A DNA stretch of 64,000 nt from Sphingomonas sp. TREG-RG-20F-R18-01 (GCF_022662475.1 NZ_JAKNQQ010000011.1:1-64000); one strand, 5' to 3'; counted from the stretch's first letter, positions 1 through 8,140 are shown. Notes: generated from the sequence alone by a model not told the origin. Made by a program: numbers and translations.

Positions 1-2
1 GC

Positions 3-779
3 GTCGACATCAACGATCCGATCTTTGCAAAAACGGGCTCATCCAAGGGCAAGCGGCTAAGGTGCTTCCTTCAGACCGCCGATAATAAAACCGCAATCCA
101 CGCGCTTCAGGCGCTCTGGCAATACCGGTGTGATCTGATCGCCTTGAACGAGTTGGACGACCCGATCTCGAATGCTGAGGCGCGGTTGCTCACCGTCGTT
201 CAACGGCTGAGCGAATCCGCGAACGTGTCGCTAGTGACTCCGCTGGCGAAGGTGTATTCCGCGCAGCAATTTCTCGACCTCAGACGCGAGCTAGAACGGG
301 TCCGCGATTTGCTCCCTCATCCGCGCGGGACGGCGTTTGAGGGCTTCCTCAAGCATGCGTTCGATGTTTTTGGTCTCGCCGCTCGCAACCAATTCAAGAT
401 CCGTCACGAACAGATCGACGGCAGCTTCGTGCTCGGTCATGAGACCTACCTGCTCGAAGCCAAATGGCATAAAGGCCGCATCGACGCGGCGACGTTGCGC
501 ATCTTCCAGGCAAAACTCGAAGCTATGTCAGCTTGGACGCGGGGCGTGTTTGTCAGCTTCAACGGCTTCACACTGCCGGGCCTGGACAGCTTCGGTGGCG
601 GGAAAAGACTGATCTGCGTCGACGGCAAAGATATTCACAGCGCCCGCGTCCGCGAAATTCCACTCGACACCATGCTCGAGAGAAAAGTCCGACATCTCGC
701 GGAGACGGGCGAACCCTTTATTCCGGTCGCACTGCTATTCCCGGAGCGGGAGTTGAAGCCCGACCCGCCGGGCCGCTGA
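3..779 (+). CDS. 5'-truncated PD-(D/E)XK (Mrr-like) nuclease
   Basis: The frame is open from base 3, so the gene begins left of the window. The first start-like codon is a TTG at 144, but the codons before it read on without interruption (LWQYRCDLIA), so I treat this as the C-terminal part of a longer protein. A helix (GTAFEGFLKHAFDVFGL) is followed by an Asp in IDG and then L-E-A-K-W, the Asp...Glu-x-Lys core of PD-(D/E)XK restriction and repair nucleases that cut DNA. It is convergent with the relaxase gene and ends about 70 bp from it. Specificity is unknown, and a partner gene may lie outside the window. Confidence 0.6.
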   Translation, partial: VDINDPIFAKTGSSKGKRLRCFLQTADNKTAIHALQALWQYRCDLIALNELDDPISNAEARLLTVVQRLSESANVSLVTPLAKVYSAQQFLDLRRELERVRDLLPHPRGTAFEGFLKHAFDVFGLAARNQFKIRHEQIDGSFVLGHETYLLEAKWHKGRIDAATLRIFQAKLEAMSAWTRGVFVSFNGFTLPGLDSFGGGKRLICVDGKDIHSARVREIPLDTMLERKVRHLAETGEPFIPVALLFPERELKPDPPGR

Positions 780-850
780 GCCATCGTCATGACGTCAATT
801 CACAGCCCCGCCTCGCCGGTGAAAGGCTGTCTCAAACACCCCACCGCCAA

Positions 851-1954
851 CTACCGTCTCCTACTCGGAGGTGGAGGTGTGCCACGTGGCACATCCCGAT
901 CCGGTTGTGGCTCGTTTAGCACACGATCCCGTGCGTCTTTGACCCGTTTCTCGGCATCGCGAAGCATCATATCCGGCACCGTCTCGATCCGCGCGCGCTC
1001 CTGAATGAACTTCCGGACATGGCCGGCGAGCTGCCGGTCTTCGCGGTTGCCGGTACGATCGAGGCGGTCCGCCGCGGCCTCGTAGCGCCGTTTCGTGTCC
1101 TGCCACCGTGCCCGCGTCTTGGTCGCCAGCGCTGGCTGCTGGGCCTTGCCGAGCGCGATTTGCATCGCCTCACGCGCTTGCCGCAGATCGGCATCAGTAG
1201 GCTGGCGGGACGCACCGTTGCGTATGCGCGCGCGCAACTGCGTCAGCGCCATACTGGTGCCCGCCCTCCCCTGTCCCCGTGTATAGCGCGGCGTTGCCTC
1301 TGCCTCGACACCGCGACTGCGCAGCGCTTCGGCGAACGCCTCGCGGAATCGAAACAAATCCTCGCGACGGGGATCGAAGCGCTTGCGGTCCATTCCTTCG
1401 GCTTGAACCGTCAGATGGACGTGCGGCCTGGGTGTGTCGGTGTGAAGAGCGAGGACGTAGTCGTGATTGTCACCAATCAAGCGTTCGGCCGCTTCCCTGA
1501 CGGACTCCCTCACCTTGTCGGCGTTGGTGCCTGCCGGCATCGAGAACACCATCGCAACGGCCGAAACCGATGTCCCCTGCCGCCAATAAAGCGGGTCGGA
1601 CCATTCGTCCGCGATCTGATGCGCATCATCTTTCGACGTGATCCGCTCGCCATCCCGTGTCTCGATCGCGATGTCGCCGTGGCGGCCAATATAATCGAGA
1701 TGCGCGGCTAGGTGCTTCGCGCCCTTCTTCCGCCCTGTCACCTTGACCAGCACCTCCGGCGTGCGGTGAACAACCCGCGCAAGAGTGGCCCGAACGGCCG
1801 AGGCTGTCGGTGCGACGTTATGTCGGGGGGCGAACGCCCCTGTGCCGTTGACGATGCTCTTGGCGTAACGCGCGTTCGGATCGCCCACGATGCGCGGCTT
1901 GAACCGCGGTTTCATTGCCTCCCACAGCTCATCCTCGCGCTCGCCGAAGGGCAT
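851..1954 (-). CDS. VirD2/MobA-like relaxase (MOBP type)
   Basis: Conjugative relaxase that would nick oriT, attach to the 5' end and pilot the strand to the secretion channel. Residues 171-180 carry the metal-binding His motif (HTDTPRPHVH), and the AHLDYIGRHG segment holds Tyr88, the best candidate for the nucleophile. The C-terminal half is basic and helical. I start at the ATG at 1954 because it overlaps the mobC stop (ATGA). A longer open frame upstream only mirrors mobC. The last codons contain one copy of the plasmid's 16-bp palindrome, read as VPRGT. At 367 residues it is short, with no helicase or primase domain. Confidence 0.88.
   Translation of the reverse strand: MPFGEREDELWEAMKPRFKPRIVGDPNARYAKSIVNGTGAFAPRHNVAPTASAVRATLARVVHRTPEVLVKVTGRKKGAKHLAAHLDYIGRHGDIAIETRDGERITSKDDAHQIADEWSDPLYWRQGTSVSAVAMVFSMPAGTNADKVRESVREAAERLIGDNHDYVLALHTDTPRPHVHLTVQAEGMDRKRFDPRREDLFRFREAFAEALRSRGVEAEATPRYTRGQGRAGTSMALTQLRARIRNGASRQPTDADLRQAREAMQIALGKAQQPALATKTRARWQDTKRRYEAAADRLDRTGNREDRQLAGHVRKFIQERARIETVPDMMLRDAEKRVKDARDRVLNEPQPDRDVPRGTPPPPSRRR
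878..893. repeat. parS-like palindrome, copy 1 (TGTGCCACGTGGCACA)
   Basis: Perfect 16-bp palindrome inside the 3' end of the relaxase gene. It is identical to the core of the copies near 2608, 42055 and 58573. It shares 12 of 16 positions with the classical ParB site TGTTTCACGTGAAACA, including the central CACGTG. A binding site for the plasmid ParB is inferred, not shown. Confidence 0.6.
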
Positions 1955-2523
1955 CAGTCCGCGACCTCCCAATAGGCGGCGTCGCCACGAAGCGCGCCGC
2001 CCAGCGCGTCGACCTGTTCCGTGATCTCCTCGCGCATGTCGGCAATGCGACGCAGCTCCCGTTCGATCTGCAGGCCGCTGTCCGCCATAAGAGAGGCGTT
2101 GCCCGCCTTCATTGCCTGGTTGAGGTTTCGTCCGATGCGTTGGAGCTGCATCCGGATCGGGGCGAGCGCATCGCGCAAACCGTCGTCGACGTTGCCTTTC
2201 AACCCCAAATGACGTCGCACCAGTGCTTTGATCCAACGCGAACGGTCGACGCCGCGATCGGCCGCTCGCCGATCGAGCAGCGCCAGCTCGGCATCGGTGA
2301 AGCTGAGCGTCACGCGGTTACCGGCACCATCCGCGCGTGGCGCGATCCGAGGTGCGTCGATCACCTGTTTCAATGACTGCTGAAGCACGGTCCGGAGGAG
2401 CGCGCTCCGCCCTCCCCTACCCTCTGCGACAGCATCGAACGCGGCCAACAGGTCGCGATCAATGCGCGCCGTCAGCATCGCGTTCGGTTTGGTTGGGGAT
2501 GCAGGTTGCGAGGCCGCGGTCAT
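1954..2523 (-). CDS. mobC: MobC-like relaxosome accessory protein
   Basis: DNA-binding mobilization protein that would help the relaxase open oriT. The N-terminal part (about residues 15-60) looks like a ribbon-helix-helix segment. The stretch around LAPIRMQLQRIGRNLNQAMKAGN matches the MobC pattern of relaxase partners, and a coiled-coil-like C terminus follows. It is translationally coupled to the downstream relaxase by an ATGA overlap. The oriT candidate lies directly upstream of its start, the usual arrangement for autoregulation by relaxosome proteins. Length (189 residues) is normal for the family. Confidence 0.85.
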   Translation of the reverse strand: MTAASQPASPTKPNAMLTARIDRDLLAAFDAVAEGRGGRSALLRTVLQQSLKQVIDAPRIAPRADGAGNRVTLSFTDAELALLDRRAADRGVDRSRWIKALVRRHLGLKGNVDDGLRDALAPIRMQLQRIGRNLNQAMKAGNASLMADSGLQIERELRRIADMREEITEQVDALGGALRGDAAYWEVAD

Positions 2524-2605
2524 ATCACAAAAGGATAATGTAATACGGCAACCACAGCAATACCTATCCTGCCATTAAACATCCCCAACTAAAATCCTTC
2601 TCGCA
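2524..2605 (+). other. oriT candidate with P-type nic sequence
   Basis: The AT-rich spacer upstream of mobC contains ACCTATCCTGCC (nic would fall between 2571 and 2572). This matches the TATCCTG/C consensus cut by RP4 TraI and VirD2-type relaxases. An inverted repeat AGGATA (2532-2537) / TATCCT (2565-2570) ends at the nic. If the top strand is cut, the transferred strand leads with the parAB-ssb side and the relaxase genes enter last, as is normal. Position and motif are seen directly; function is inferred. Confidence 0.7.
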
Positions 2606-2625
2606 AGTGTGCCACGTGGCACACT
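2606..2625. repeat. parS-like palindrome, copy 2 (20 bp perfect)
   Basis: The 16-bp core TGTGCCACGTGGCACA is extended by two matching bases on each side. It is intergenic, between mobC/oriT and the 3' end of parB, about 100 bp from the parAB operon. This is the most likely true centromere site of the set because it does not lie in coding DNA and is next to parB. Confidence 0.65.
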
Positions 2626-2721
2626 CAATCAGTCTTGAATGAAGCGATTTCGCGGAAGGAAAGAAGGTGTGCGAATGCGGGCGAAGATCACCATCGGCGC
2701 TCTCCGTTCAACGGCTGGCGA

Positions 2722-3717
2722 TCAGCGCCAACTCACGATCCGGGGCGTGTCTTCGCCGTCGAAGTGGAGTAGCGCTTCCACGACAATCGCACGCTGACCA
2801 TCCACCTCGATCGTCGGCCGCTCGATCTTCTGCTTGCCACCCTTTGCCTTTGCGGACCGGGGGGCAGGGGCACTCGCGCTAGAGACCGCCGTCAACGGGA
2901 CCGGTGTCGCATCCTGAGCGCGCTCGGCAAGCTCGTCCCTAATCTCATCCGTTGTCGGAGCGGGAGGATTGACCGGGGTTTCGTCGCTCGCTATTTCAGG
3001 CTCGCCCTCCGCGCCTGGTTGCACGACAGGCGCGGGGGCAGGAGCCTCGACCGGTGCGCTCGTCTTCTTCGCTCCCACGTCGCGCGCTAACCGTTCGCAC
3101 GCCAACACGGTCATATCCTCGGTCGCCGTGTTCGCGATAAAGGTCCGCGTTGCCGCATCGTCCACCTTGGCTGCCTGGGTAAGGGCAACGGCGCTCCGCA
3201 TCGAAATATCGGCCAGCAGCGCAGAGATGTAGTCGGGGGCGCTTGCGAGGCCATGATACCGGGTCAGCAGCGTGCGGTTCCGGCCTGTCTGCCGCGCTAA
3301 GTCCGCGAGCGTGCGGCCAGACGCAACCTCCTTGGCGACGAATGCCACCACGTCGGCTGTCGACAGGTTTTCGCGCTGATCGTTCTCGATGAATTGGTCG
3401 ATGCGGACCTGCGCGGGATCGTCCGCCTTGGCGACGATCGCGCGAACCTTGATGCCGAGTTGCTTGCATGCGCGCCAGCGACGTTCGCCGAACTGGATGC
3501 GATAGCGCCCTTCCTCGTCCTTCGGGGCGACCGTTACAGGCTGGAGCTGACCTCGCGCTTCGATCGTCCCGGCCATCTCGTTGATCGTAGCCGGATCGAT
3601 GTCGCGCCGGACGTTCTCGGGATCGGGATAGAGCTGATCCGGATCGAGGAGCAGAACACGATCGGCGTCTGCGACCTCGGCCTTGTCACTGAAGACGTCG
3701 AAATTGTCGAAGTCCAT
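2722..3717 (-). CDS. parB: ParB partition protein
   Basis: Centromere-binding protein for plasmid partition, working with the adjacent ParA ATPase. The N-terminal ParB domain shows the typical PDPENVR start and the GERRWRA motif near residues 85-91. A helix-turn-helix region (TLADLARQTGRNRTLLTRYHGL) follows, then an Ala/Pro-rich linker and a short C-terminal domain. The ATG at 3717 shares its A with the parA stop (TAATG), so it is coupled to parA. A longer frame upstream merely shadows parA and is not used. The likely target is the 16-bp CACGTG-centred palindrome found around the plasmid. Confidence 0.88.
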   Translation of the reverse strand: MDFDNFDVFSDKAEVADADRVLLLDPDQLYPDPENVRRDIDPATINEMAGTIEARGQLQPVTVAPKDEEGRYRIQFGERRWRACKQLGIKVRAIVAKADDPAQVRIDQFIENDQRENLSTADVVAFVAKEVASGRTLADLARQTGRNRTLLTRYHGLASAPDYISALLADISMRSAVALTQAAKVDDAATRTFIANTATEDMTVLACERLARDVGAKKTSAPVEAPAPAPVVQPGAEGEPEIASDETPVNPPAPTTDEIRDELAERAQDATPVPLTAVSSASAPAPRSAKAKGGKQKIERPTIEVDGQRAIVVEALLHFDGEDTPRIVSWR

Positions 3718-4460
3718 TATCCGTTGCTCCCGATCCGGGTCATGGCTTCCTCGAGAAAAGCGCGCATCGCCGGCAGCGATCCTCGCACGTCCTTGTTCAA
3801 GCGCCACACTGGCACGCGCTCTTGAAGCGCCTGGCTGTAGTGTGCGCGATCGGGGAGGTAGCTGGTGAACAGGTTTTTGCCGACCTTTTCCCGGATCGCC
3901 GCGAGCATTTCCATCTGCGCGCGATCATTAGCCTTCACCCGGTTGGCGACCAGGCCAGCGACATGGATCGGCTTCGTTCGACCGCGCTGGTTTACCGTGG
4001 CGATCGAGTCCGACACTTGCTTGGTCGATGCCGGACCAAACGGCCCCAACTCGACGGGAATTATCAGCGAGTCCGCTACCATCAGCGCCGCGAAGTTGAT
4101 CCAGGACCAGGAGGGAGGCGTGTCGATCACGCAGAAATCGAACGCAGGACCAAGCTGCGGAAAGTTGGTCCGGATGTTTCCGAGCGCCTTCGTGTAATCC
4201 GCGTCATACTCGCCGCCCATGCGGTTCGAGTAGATCGACAGGCGAGGCGCGGAAGCGGGCGGCGAGTAGCGGGGCTCGAACAGAGGCTTGCACGTGCCGA
4301 GGCTCTCGAACTCTGCCAGCGCCGCGGTCGCGTTGCACTGGCGATCAAGGTCGAGGAACAAGACGCGATGGCCGGCGTCGGCCAGAATCCAGGCCAGATG
4401 GCAGGCGATCGTCGTCTTGCCGGCGCCGCCCTTTTCTACGTTGATGGCAATAGTCTTCAC
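3717..4460 (-). CDS. parA: ParA partition ATPase
   Basis: Deviant-Walker ATPase that positions plasmid copies together with ParB. The P-loop KGGAGKTT spans residues 10-17 with the signature lysine, FLDLDRQCNAT follows as the switch region, and VIDTPPSW is the Walker B-like segment. At 247 residues with no N-terminal HTH it is a small (type Ib-like or chromosomal-type) ParA. The small membrane-protein gene ends 3 bp upstream and parB is coupled downstream, so the three are probably one transcript starting near 4660-4745. Confidence 0.9.
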   Translation of the reverse strand: MKTIAINVEKGGAGKTTIACHLAWILADAGHRVLFLDLDRQCNATAALAEFESLGTCKPLFEPRYSPPASAPRLSIYSNRMGGEYDADYTKALGNIRTNFPQLGPAFDFCVIDTPPSWSWINFAALMVADSLIIPVELGPFGPASTKQVSDSIATVNQRGRTKPIHVAGLVANRVKANDRAQMEMLAAIREKVGKNLFTSYLPDRAHYSQALQERVPVWRLNKDVRGSLPAMRAFLEEAMTRIGSNG

Positions 4461-4463
4461 GTC

Positions 4464-4658
4464 CTACCAGCCACGATCCGACAAGTTGTTCCAATGGTCG
4501 TAGCCGCGGTAGTTGGAATCGGTGCGCGTGTTGCGCCGCGCCTCTTCGTCAGGCGTGTCGCCGCTCCAGACGCGCGGGTTCTCGCTGCGGCCCATACCCG
4601 ACAGCAGACCCCAGCCGAGGAATACGAGAAACCCGATCGTTAGTAGGTGGTCCAACAT
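4464..4658 (-). CDS. Small hypothetical membrane protein upstream of parA
   Basis: A 64-residue protein with one hydrophobic segment at residues 3-22 (LLTIGFLVFLGWGLL) and a charged, Asn/Arg-rich tail. I do not recognise the family. It is the first gene of the parAB transcript (3 bp to parA) and is read divergently from the RHH gene at 4746. The short spacing and membrane segment make it a believable gene, but nothing in it gives a function. Confidence 0.5.
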   Translation of the reverse strand: MLDHLLTIGFLVFLGWGLLSGMGRSENPRVWSGDTPDEEARRNTRTDSNYRGYDHWNNLSDRGW

Positions 4659-4704
4659 GGCCTCAGCCTCCGTCGCCTTGATGAAAGGCCGATCCTGTAA
4701 TAAG

Positions 4705-4737
4705 TGGTATCTAAATCCTCGTCAATATGAGATACCA
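4705..4737. promoter_or_regulatory. Inverted-repeat operator in divergent parAB/RHH promoter region
   Basis: Perfect arms TGGTATCT (4705-4712) and AGATACCA (4730-4737) with a 17-bp spacer. The element lies between two divergent genes and ends 8 bp before the ATG of the RHH gene. An RHH repressor bound here could control both its own gene and the parAB transcript. Confidence 0.55.
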
Positions 4738-4745
4738 ACAATTCT

Positions 4746-4958
4746 ATGACGACGAATGACTCTAGCAAGCTCGGCTCGGTCGGTCGCCCGCGGATTAACG
4801 CAGAGCAGACGATGGCCCGATTTCCGCCGGGGACATTGGTCCGGATCAAGGCATTGCTGCGCCCGGGAGAAACAGTTGCCGATTTCATGCGCGAGTCCGT
4901 CGAGATGGAAATGCGGCGGCGGGAAGGGCCGCCGGTAGGCGGCCCCGACCGTACCTAG
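4746..4958 (+). CDS. Small ribbon-helix-helix (CopG/Arc-like) regulator
   Basis: 70 residues with the layout of an RHH DNA-binding protein: a beta strand at QTMARFPPGTLVRI (about residues 21-34), then two helices (KALLRPGETVADFMRESVEMEMRRRE). It is divergent from the parAB transcript, with a perfect inverted repeat between them, which suggests autoregulation plus control of partition genes. An antitoxin role (ParD-like) is possible, but no toxin gene is adjacent. Its stop codon overlaps that of the convergent ssb gene within CTAG. Confidence 0.65.
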   Translation: MTTNDSSKLGSVGRPRINAEQTMARFPPGTLVRIKALLRPGETVADFMRESVEMEMRRREGPPVGGPDRT

Positions 4959-5275
4959 TCGCGGTCCTCCGAACCCTTGGCGAGGATCGCGAAGCCGTCA
5001 GCGATCAGCTCGACCGTATAGCGCTTGCCATCGGCCACGTCGTAGGAGTTCTGCCGAACCCGGCCGGTGATATGGACTAGATCGCCCTTCTGCGATTTGG
5101 CGGCGCGCTCGATTAGCTTGCCGAACACCGTCACCTCGTTCCAGTGCGTGTCCGTCACCCACTCGCCGTTCTCCTGGCGGTTGTAGTTGGCGGCGACGCT
5201 GACCTTCGTCACCTTGTCATGCTCGGTGATCTTGCCAACCCGGCCGATGATCCGAAACTCCGCGATGTTCTGCAT
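4955..5275 (-). CDS. ssb: Single-stranded DNA-binding protein (short SSB)
   Basis: OB-fold SSB: MQNIAEFRIIGRVGKI at the N terminus, WNEVTVFGKLIERAAKSQKGDLVHITGRV in the middle. It is only 106 residues long and ends soon after the OB fold, without the long Gly/Gln linker and acidic DDDIPF tip through which chromosomal SSBs recruit partners. Plasmid SSBs often coat the incoming strand during conjugation, and this gene sits on the side predicted to enter the recipient first. Confidence 0.9.
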   Translation of the reverse strand: MQNIAEFRIIGRVGKITEHDKVTKVSVAANYNRQENGEWVTDTHWNEVTVFGKLIERAAKSQKGDLVHITGRVRQNSYDVADGKRYTVELIADGFAILAKGSEDRD

Positions 5276-5805
5276 GGTCCTGTCCTTCGATCGATCAGGC
5301 TAATTCCTGATGGGAATTGAAGGGGAGCGCGGGCGCCGCGATCAAGCGAAAAAACGGAGGGTCCGCGGAGCGGAAACAGTAGGCGAAGCCGGTTATTCGC
5401 TTGATCGTAGAAGGCGGCGAGCGCCCATTTTTCCATCGACATAGGAATAGCCGGGCGAAGGGCTCGACCTGGGCCTTCGCGATCGGTGTGGTGTCGGCCA
5501 GTGCCAGGATCTCGGTATGTGGTGACGATGGCGCCAGTTCGGTTCGGCCTGCGGGGAAACCGGGTGTCGACAACGTAGAAAGGGGATGATGCCGGTGACT
5601 ACCGCGCCGCCCTTGTTGGGAACTTGGCGCTACGGCCGCGATCATGCCCGAAAAACGGTTCGACCAAGCACTAGCTCAACCATTTGGGCGCAACAGAAGA
5701 CGCATGCTCCCCTCGGGAGCACCGCGCCGTAGGCGCGTCCGCCGGTTGGGCTTGGTGTAGGTGGTGCTGTGGAGTGTCCCGGTTGGGTTCTGCGTCTCTT
5801 TGCCG
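5276..5805. other. Intergenic region with a 12-bp inverted repeat
   Basis: No convincing gene in this 530-bp gap; the short open frames have atypical composition and no start signals. It holds a perfect inverted repeat CGATCAAGCGAA (5339-5350) / TTCGCTTGATCG (5396-5407) separated by 45 bp, and a smaller one AATTCC (5302-5307) / GGAATT (5313-5318) just upstream of ssb. These could be operators or a structured element. Function unknown. Confidence 0.4.
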
Positions 5806-6642
5806 TCAGGCATTAGAGCGTTGGCCGGCTAGGCCAACTCCACTTGAACATAGAATAGATGAATCTGGGAGCGGTTGACCATTTTTTTGAGACTCTTGTT
5901 TCTCGATGCCGATGGCGAGGCGCATCATGACGCTACGCAGGCCGGCGTCGTCGATGTCCTCGGCGACAACTTGGCGTGGCGAGCGCCATAGCCGCATCGC
6001 CTCGATCTCTTCGATACGATCGGCATCCCGCTGCACCACGTCGTCCGGCAGGGGAGAGGGGCGGAAGCATCGCGGAAGGAAGCCGACCAGACGGTTCGGG
6101 AACCGCATCCGATAGACGTTGGACGTTTGCTCGAAGCGCGCTTTCGGGCGATCGGGCGTCGGTTCAACCGGGACGCATCGCCGCTGCTTGTCGAGCAACC
6201 CCATCTTGGCAAGGATCGACAGGCCGCGCCCCACGCTCGCACGCGACAACCCAGTGTGTGTCTCGATCCACTCCCAAGTCGGGAAAACCTTGCCGGCGCA
6301 GGTGCGGGCGAGCTGCGTAAGCTGCTCGAACACCCGCACTGCCGCGGGCGTAATCAGCGTGACGAGGCGCTCGGTCTCGGTGAGCTGGCGAGCCTCAGTG
6401 CGGGCAAGGCGCCGGATAGCGTTCTTGCGCTTAAGCAGCTCGACGGCGTTCCGATAAAGCCGGTCGGTCTCGCCCTTCGCGTAGGTGTAGAAGAAGTCGT
6501 CCTCGAACGTGCCGGCCTTTCGACTGTGGGGATGCACATGCGCACGCGTCGGGTTCGGTGCGCCAGATCGCGACCTGGCCCGCTCGTTCGTCACCCTTTC
6601 GAGCACCATGAAGCTCGCGCGCGCAATCGTAATAGCTCCCAT
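5806..6642 (-). CDS. HTH plasmid replication-associated protein
   Basis: 278-residue protein with a winged-helix-like segment in the middle (TWEWIETHTGLSRASVGRGLSILAKMGLLDKQRR, about residues 125-158) that resembles the HTH proteins often found beside RPA-type repA genes in alphaproteobacterial plasmids. The basic N terminus and acidic helical stretch (DRIEEIEAMRLW) carry no catalytic motif I can see. It lies downstream of repA on the same strand with the iteron cluster in between. A role in initiation or copy control is inferred from context. Confidence 0.65.
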   Translation of the reverse strand: MGAITIARASFMVLERVTNERARSRSGAPNPTRAHVHPHSRKAGTFEDDFFYTYAKGETDRLYRNAVELLKRKNAIRRLARTEARQLTETERLVTLITPAAVRVFEQLTQLARTCAGKVFPTWEWIETHTGLSRASVGRGLSILAKMGLLDKQRRCVPVEPTPDRPKARFEQTSNVYRMRFPNRLVGFLPRCFRPSPLPDDVVQRDADRIEEIEAMRLWRSPRQVVAEDIDDAGLRSVMMRLAIGIEKQESQKNGQPLPDSSILCSSGVGLAGQRSNA

Positions 6643-6915
6643 CGTCCGTCCCCTCTTCGGAGGCCGGGACCAGGCAAAACAAGAGCGTGGCGCGAAGCGC
6701 GCTCCCTTGAACCGAGGCTCGAGAACGGGTATGAGGAGGGTGTCTTACGTCCCGATCGATGCCGCCAAGCATCGCTCATCACGTTCCAGGGTGCCCGGCC
6801 TCGTGCCGGGCATTCGTTTATGTGGTCACGGCCGTTTCCTGTTTTCCGCCGCACGCCTACCGCGATCGACATGATGATTTTTGCAGAAATCACGTCGCCA
6901 GCGAACAACTACAAT

Positions 6916-7038
6916 TCGTGCTTTGGCGGACTGGAGCCGAAAAAAACTCGTGCTTTTGCGGACCTGAAGGGCTGCCGTTCGTGCTTTTGCGGACTGGCTC
7001 TCGTGCTTTTGCGGACCGGTCTTCGTGCTTTGAAGGAC
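6916..7038 (+). repeat. oriV iterons: five direct repeats
   Basis: Five copies of TCGTGCTTTTGCGGAC at 6916-6931, 6948-6963, 6979-6994, 7001-7016 and 7023-7038. The three central copies are identical; the outer two vary in the middle (TTGGC, TGAAG). Start-to-start distances are 32, 31, 22 and 22 bp, close to whole helical turns. They lie directly downstream of repA next to an A-rich stretch and most likely form the replication origin bound by RepA. Confidence 0.85.
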
Positions 7039-7077
7039 CAGCGACACTGTGACCGCTTAGCCGATTCGGTAAGCCGC

Positions 7078-7938
7078 TCAGGAAGCGGGCAGCGACGCCT
7101 TGGGTGTAATCGTCACCGTACTGGCGGCAGTCGTCCGCCGGGTTCCCTTTAGTGTCTCCACAGAAGGACCGTCACCCATGGCGATATGGTAGTCCGGAAT
7201 GCAGTTCTCCTCCGCGATGCTCTTCATCACGTGGCGAAAGTGCTTCAACGAATTCTGGTAGCCGAGCTGGAGGCGCAGATCGTCCAAGCCCACTTGGACC
7301 GCGCCGTCTTGGCACGTGGATCGCGCGACTTCGTAAAGCCGACGTTCGACCGGTCCTAGCTGGAAGTAGGACGGAGAATATTCCAGCACGCGGCGATCGC
7401 GGAGGATCGCGCGATAGAGCCAGTCGCACAGGCGGACCTTCACGCCCTTCAGGCGCTTTTCGCCCCGCGCGTTCTTCTGATAGTGAAGCTGGGCTTCCGA
7501 CAGCCAGGAAAAGAAGCCCGCCTGTCCCTCGCCGCCAGCCTCGATGTTGGTCTTGATCTGGGTGCCCTGCAATCTTTCCAAGGCATCCGACAGCCGCGAA
7601 TAGGACCGAGCCGAGCCATTGACGCCTGTGACGCGGAACAGGTCGTGGGCGGTGAAGTAAAAGTCCTGTGCGACGGTCTCTCCGGCGTCGAGCTTCGCCA
7701 CCAGAAGGCTGGCGATATAGAGCAGTACTTCCTTGTCGTAGATGGTCGCTACGCCACGGGGACCGGGACCGATCTCGATCGACACCGATTCCGTCTTGTA
7801 GATCAGCGACCGCTTCCACGCCGTCTTGGTCAGCGCGAAGAAGGGATACGCCATCAGCGACTGCTCGCCGCGGATCTCTGTCAGCAAGGGGCTGTCGAGG
7901 ACGAACAGGTCGCCTTGGCCTGGAGCACGAGAGCTCAT
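7078..7938 (-). CDS. repA: Replication initiator RepA (RPA family)
   Basis: Plasmid replication initiator of the Replication-Initiator-A family. The opening SLMAYPFFALTKTAWKRSLIY and the later EVLLYIASLLVAKL and GPVERRLYEVARSTC segments are typical of the winged-helix initiator domains. 286 residues from the ATG at 7938, which I prefer because upstream codons (to 8073) run into the iteron DNA and look non-coding. Iterons flank the gene on both sides: five downstream as the origin, and two inverted copies directly upstream that probably mediate autorepression. Confidence 0.88.
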   Translation of the reverse strand: MSSRAPGQGDLFVLDSPLLTEIRGEQSLMAYPFFALTKTAWKRSLIYKTESVSIEIGPGPRGVATIYDKEVLLYIASLLVAKLDAGETVAQDFYFTAHDLFRVTGVNGSARSYSRLSDALERLQGTQIKTNIEAGGEGQAGFFSWLSEAQLHYQKNARGEKRLKGVKVRLCDWLYRAILRDRRVLEYSPSYFQLGPVERRLYEVARSTCQDGAVQVGLDDLRLQLGYQNSLKHFRHVMKSIAEENCIPDYHIAMGDGPSVETLKGTRRTTAASTVTITPKASLPAS

Positions 7939-7971
7939 GCGGGGACGTCCATGAGCGGCACAGTCCCTCGG

Positions 7972-8092
7972 GTCCGCGAAAGCACGAAAGGGAAGGGGCC
8001 GCGGTCCGTGAAAGCACGAAGGAGGGAGTGCCCGCCCTCGTAATAAGGCGTCAGGCATCCCCTTGGATAGCAATTCTCGTGCTTTCGCGGAC
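7972..8092. repeat. Iterons upstream of repA (possible autoregulatory operator)
   Basis: Three more copies of the origin repeat: two in inverted orientation at 7972-7987 and 8004-8019 (32 bp apart) and one in direct orientation at 8077-8092. They occupy the region where the repA promoter must lie, so RepA binding here could repress its own synthesis. The last copy ends 48 bp before the IS-type end at 8141. Confidence 0.75.
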
Positions 8093-8140
8093 CTACGTCG
8101 CAGATGGCAGCATCGACGCGTCCCTGTCTCGCAAACGATC

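Noticed and set aside
1955..2236. 94-residue N-terminal extension of the relaxase frame
   Set aside because: It is the mobC gene read in another frame, with Arg/Gly-rich nonsense composition; the ATG at 1954 overlapping the mobC stop is the better start.
5295..5645. 116-residue minus-strand open frame upstream of ssb
   Set aside because: Pro/Ser/Arg-rich with no start signal, spanning the inverted repeats; judged non-coding.
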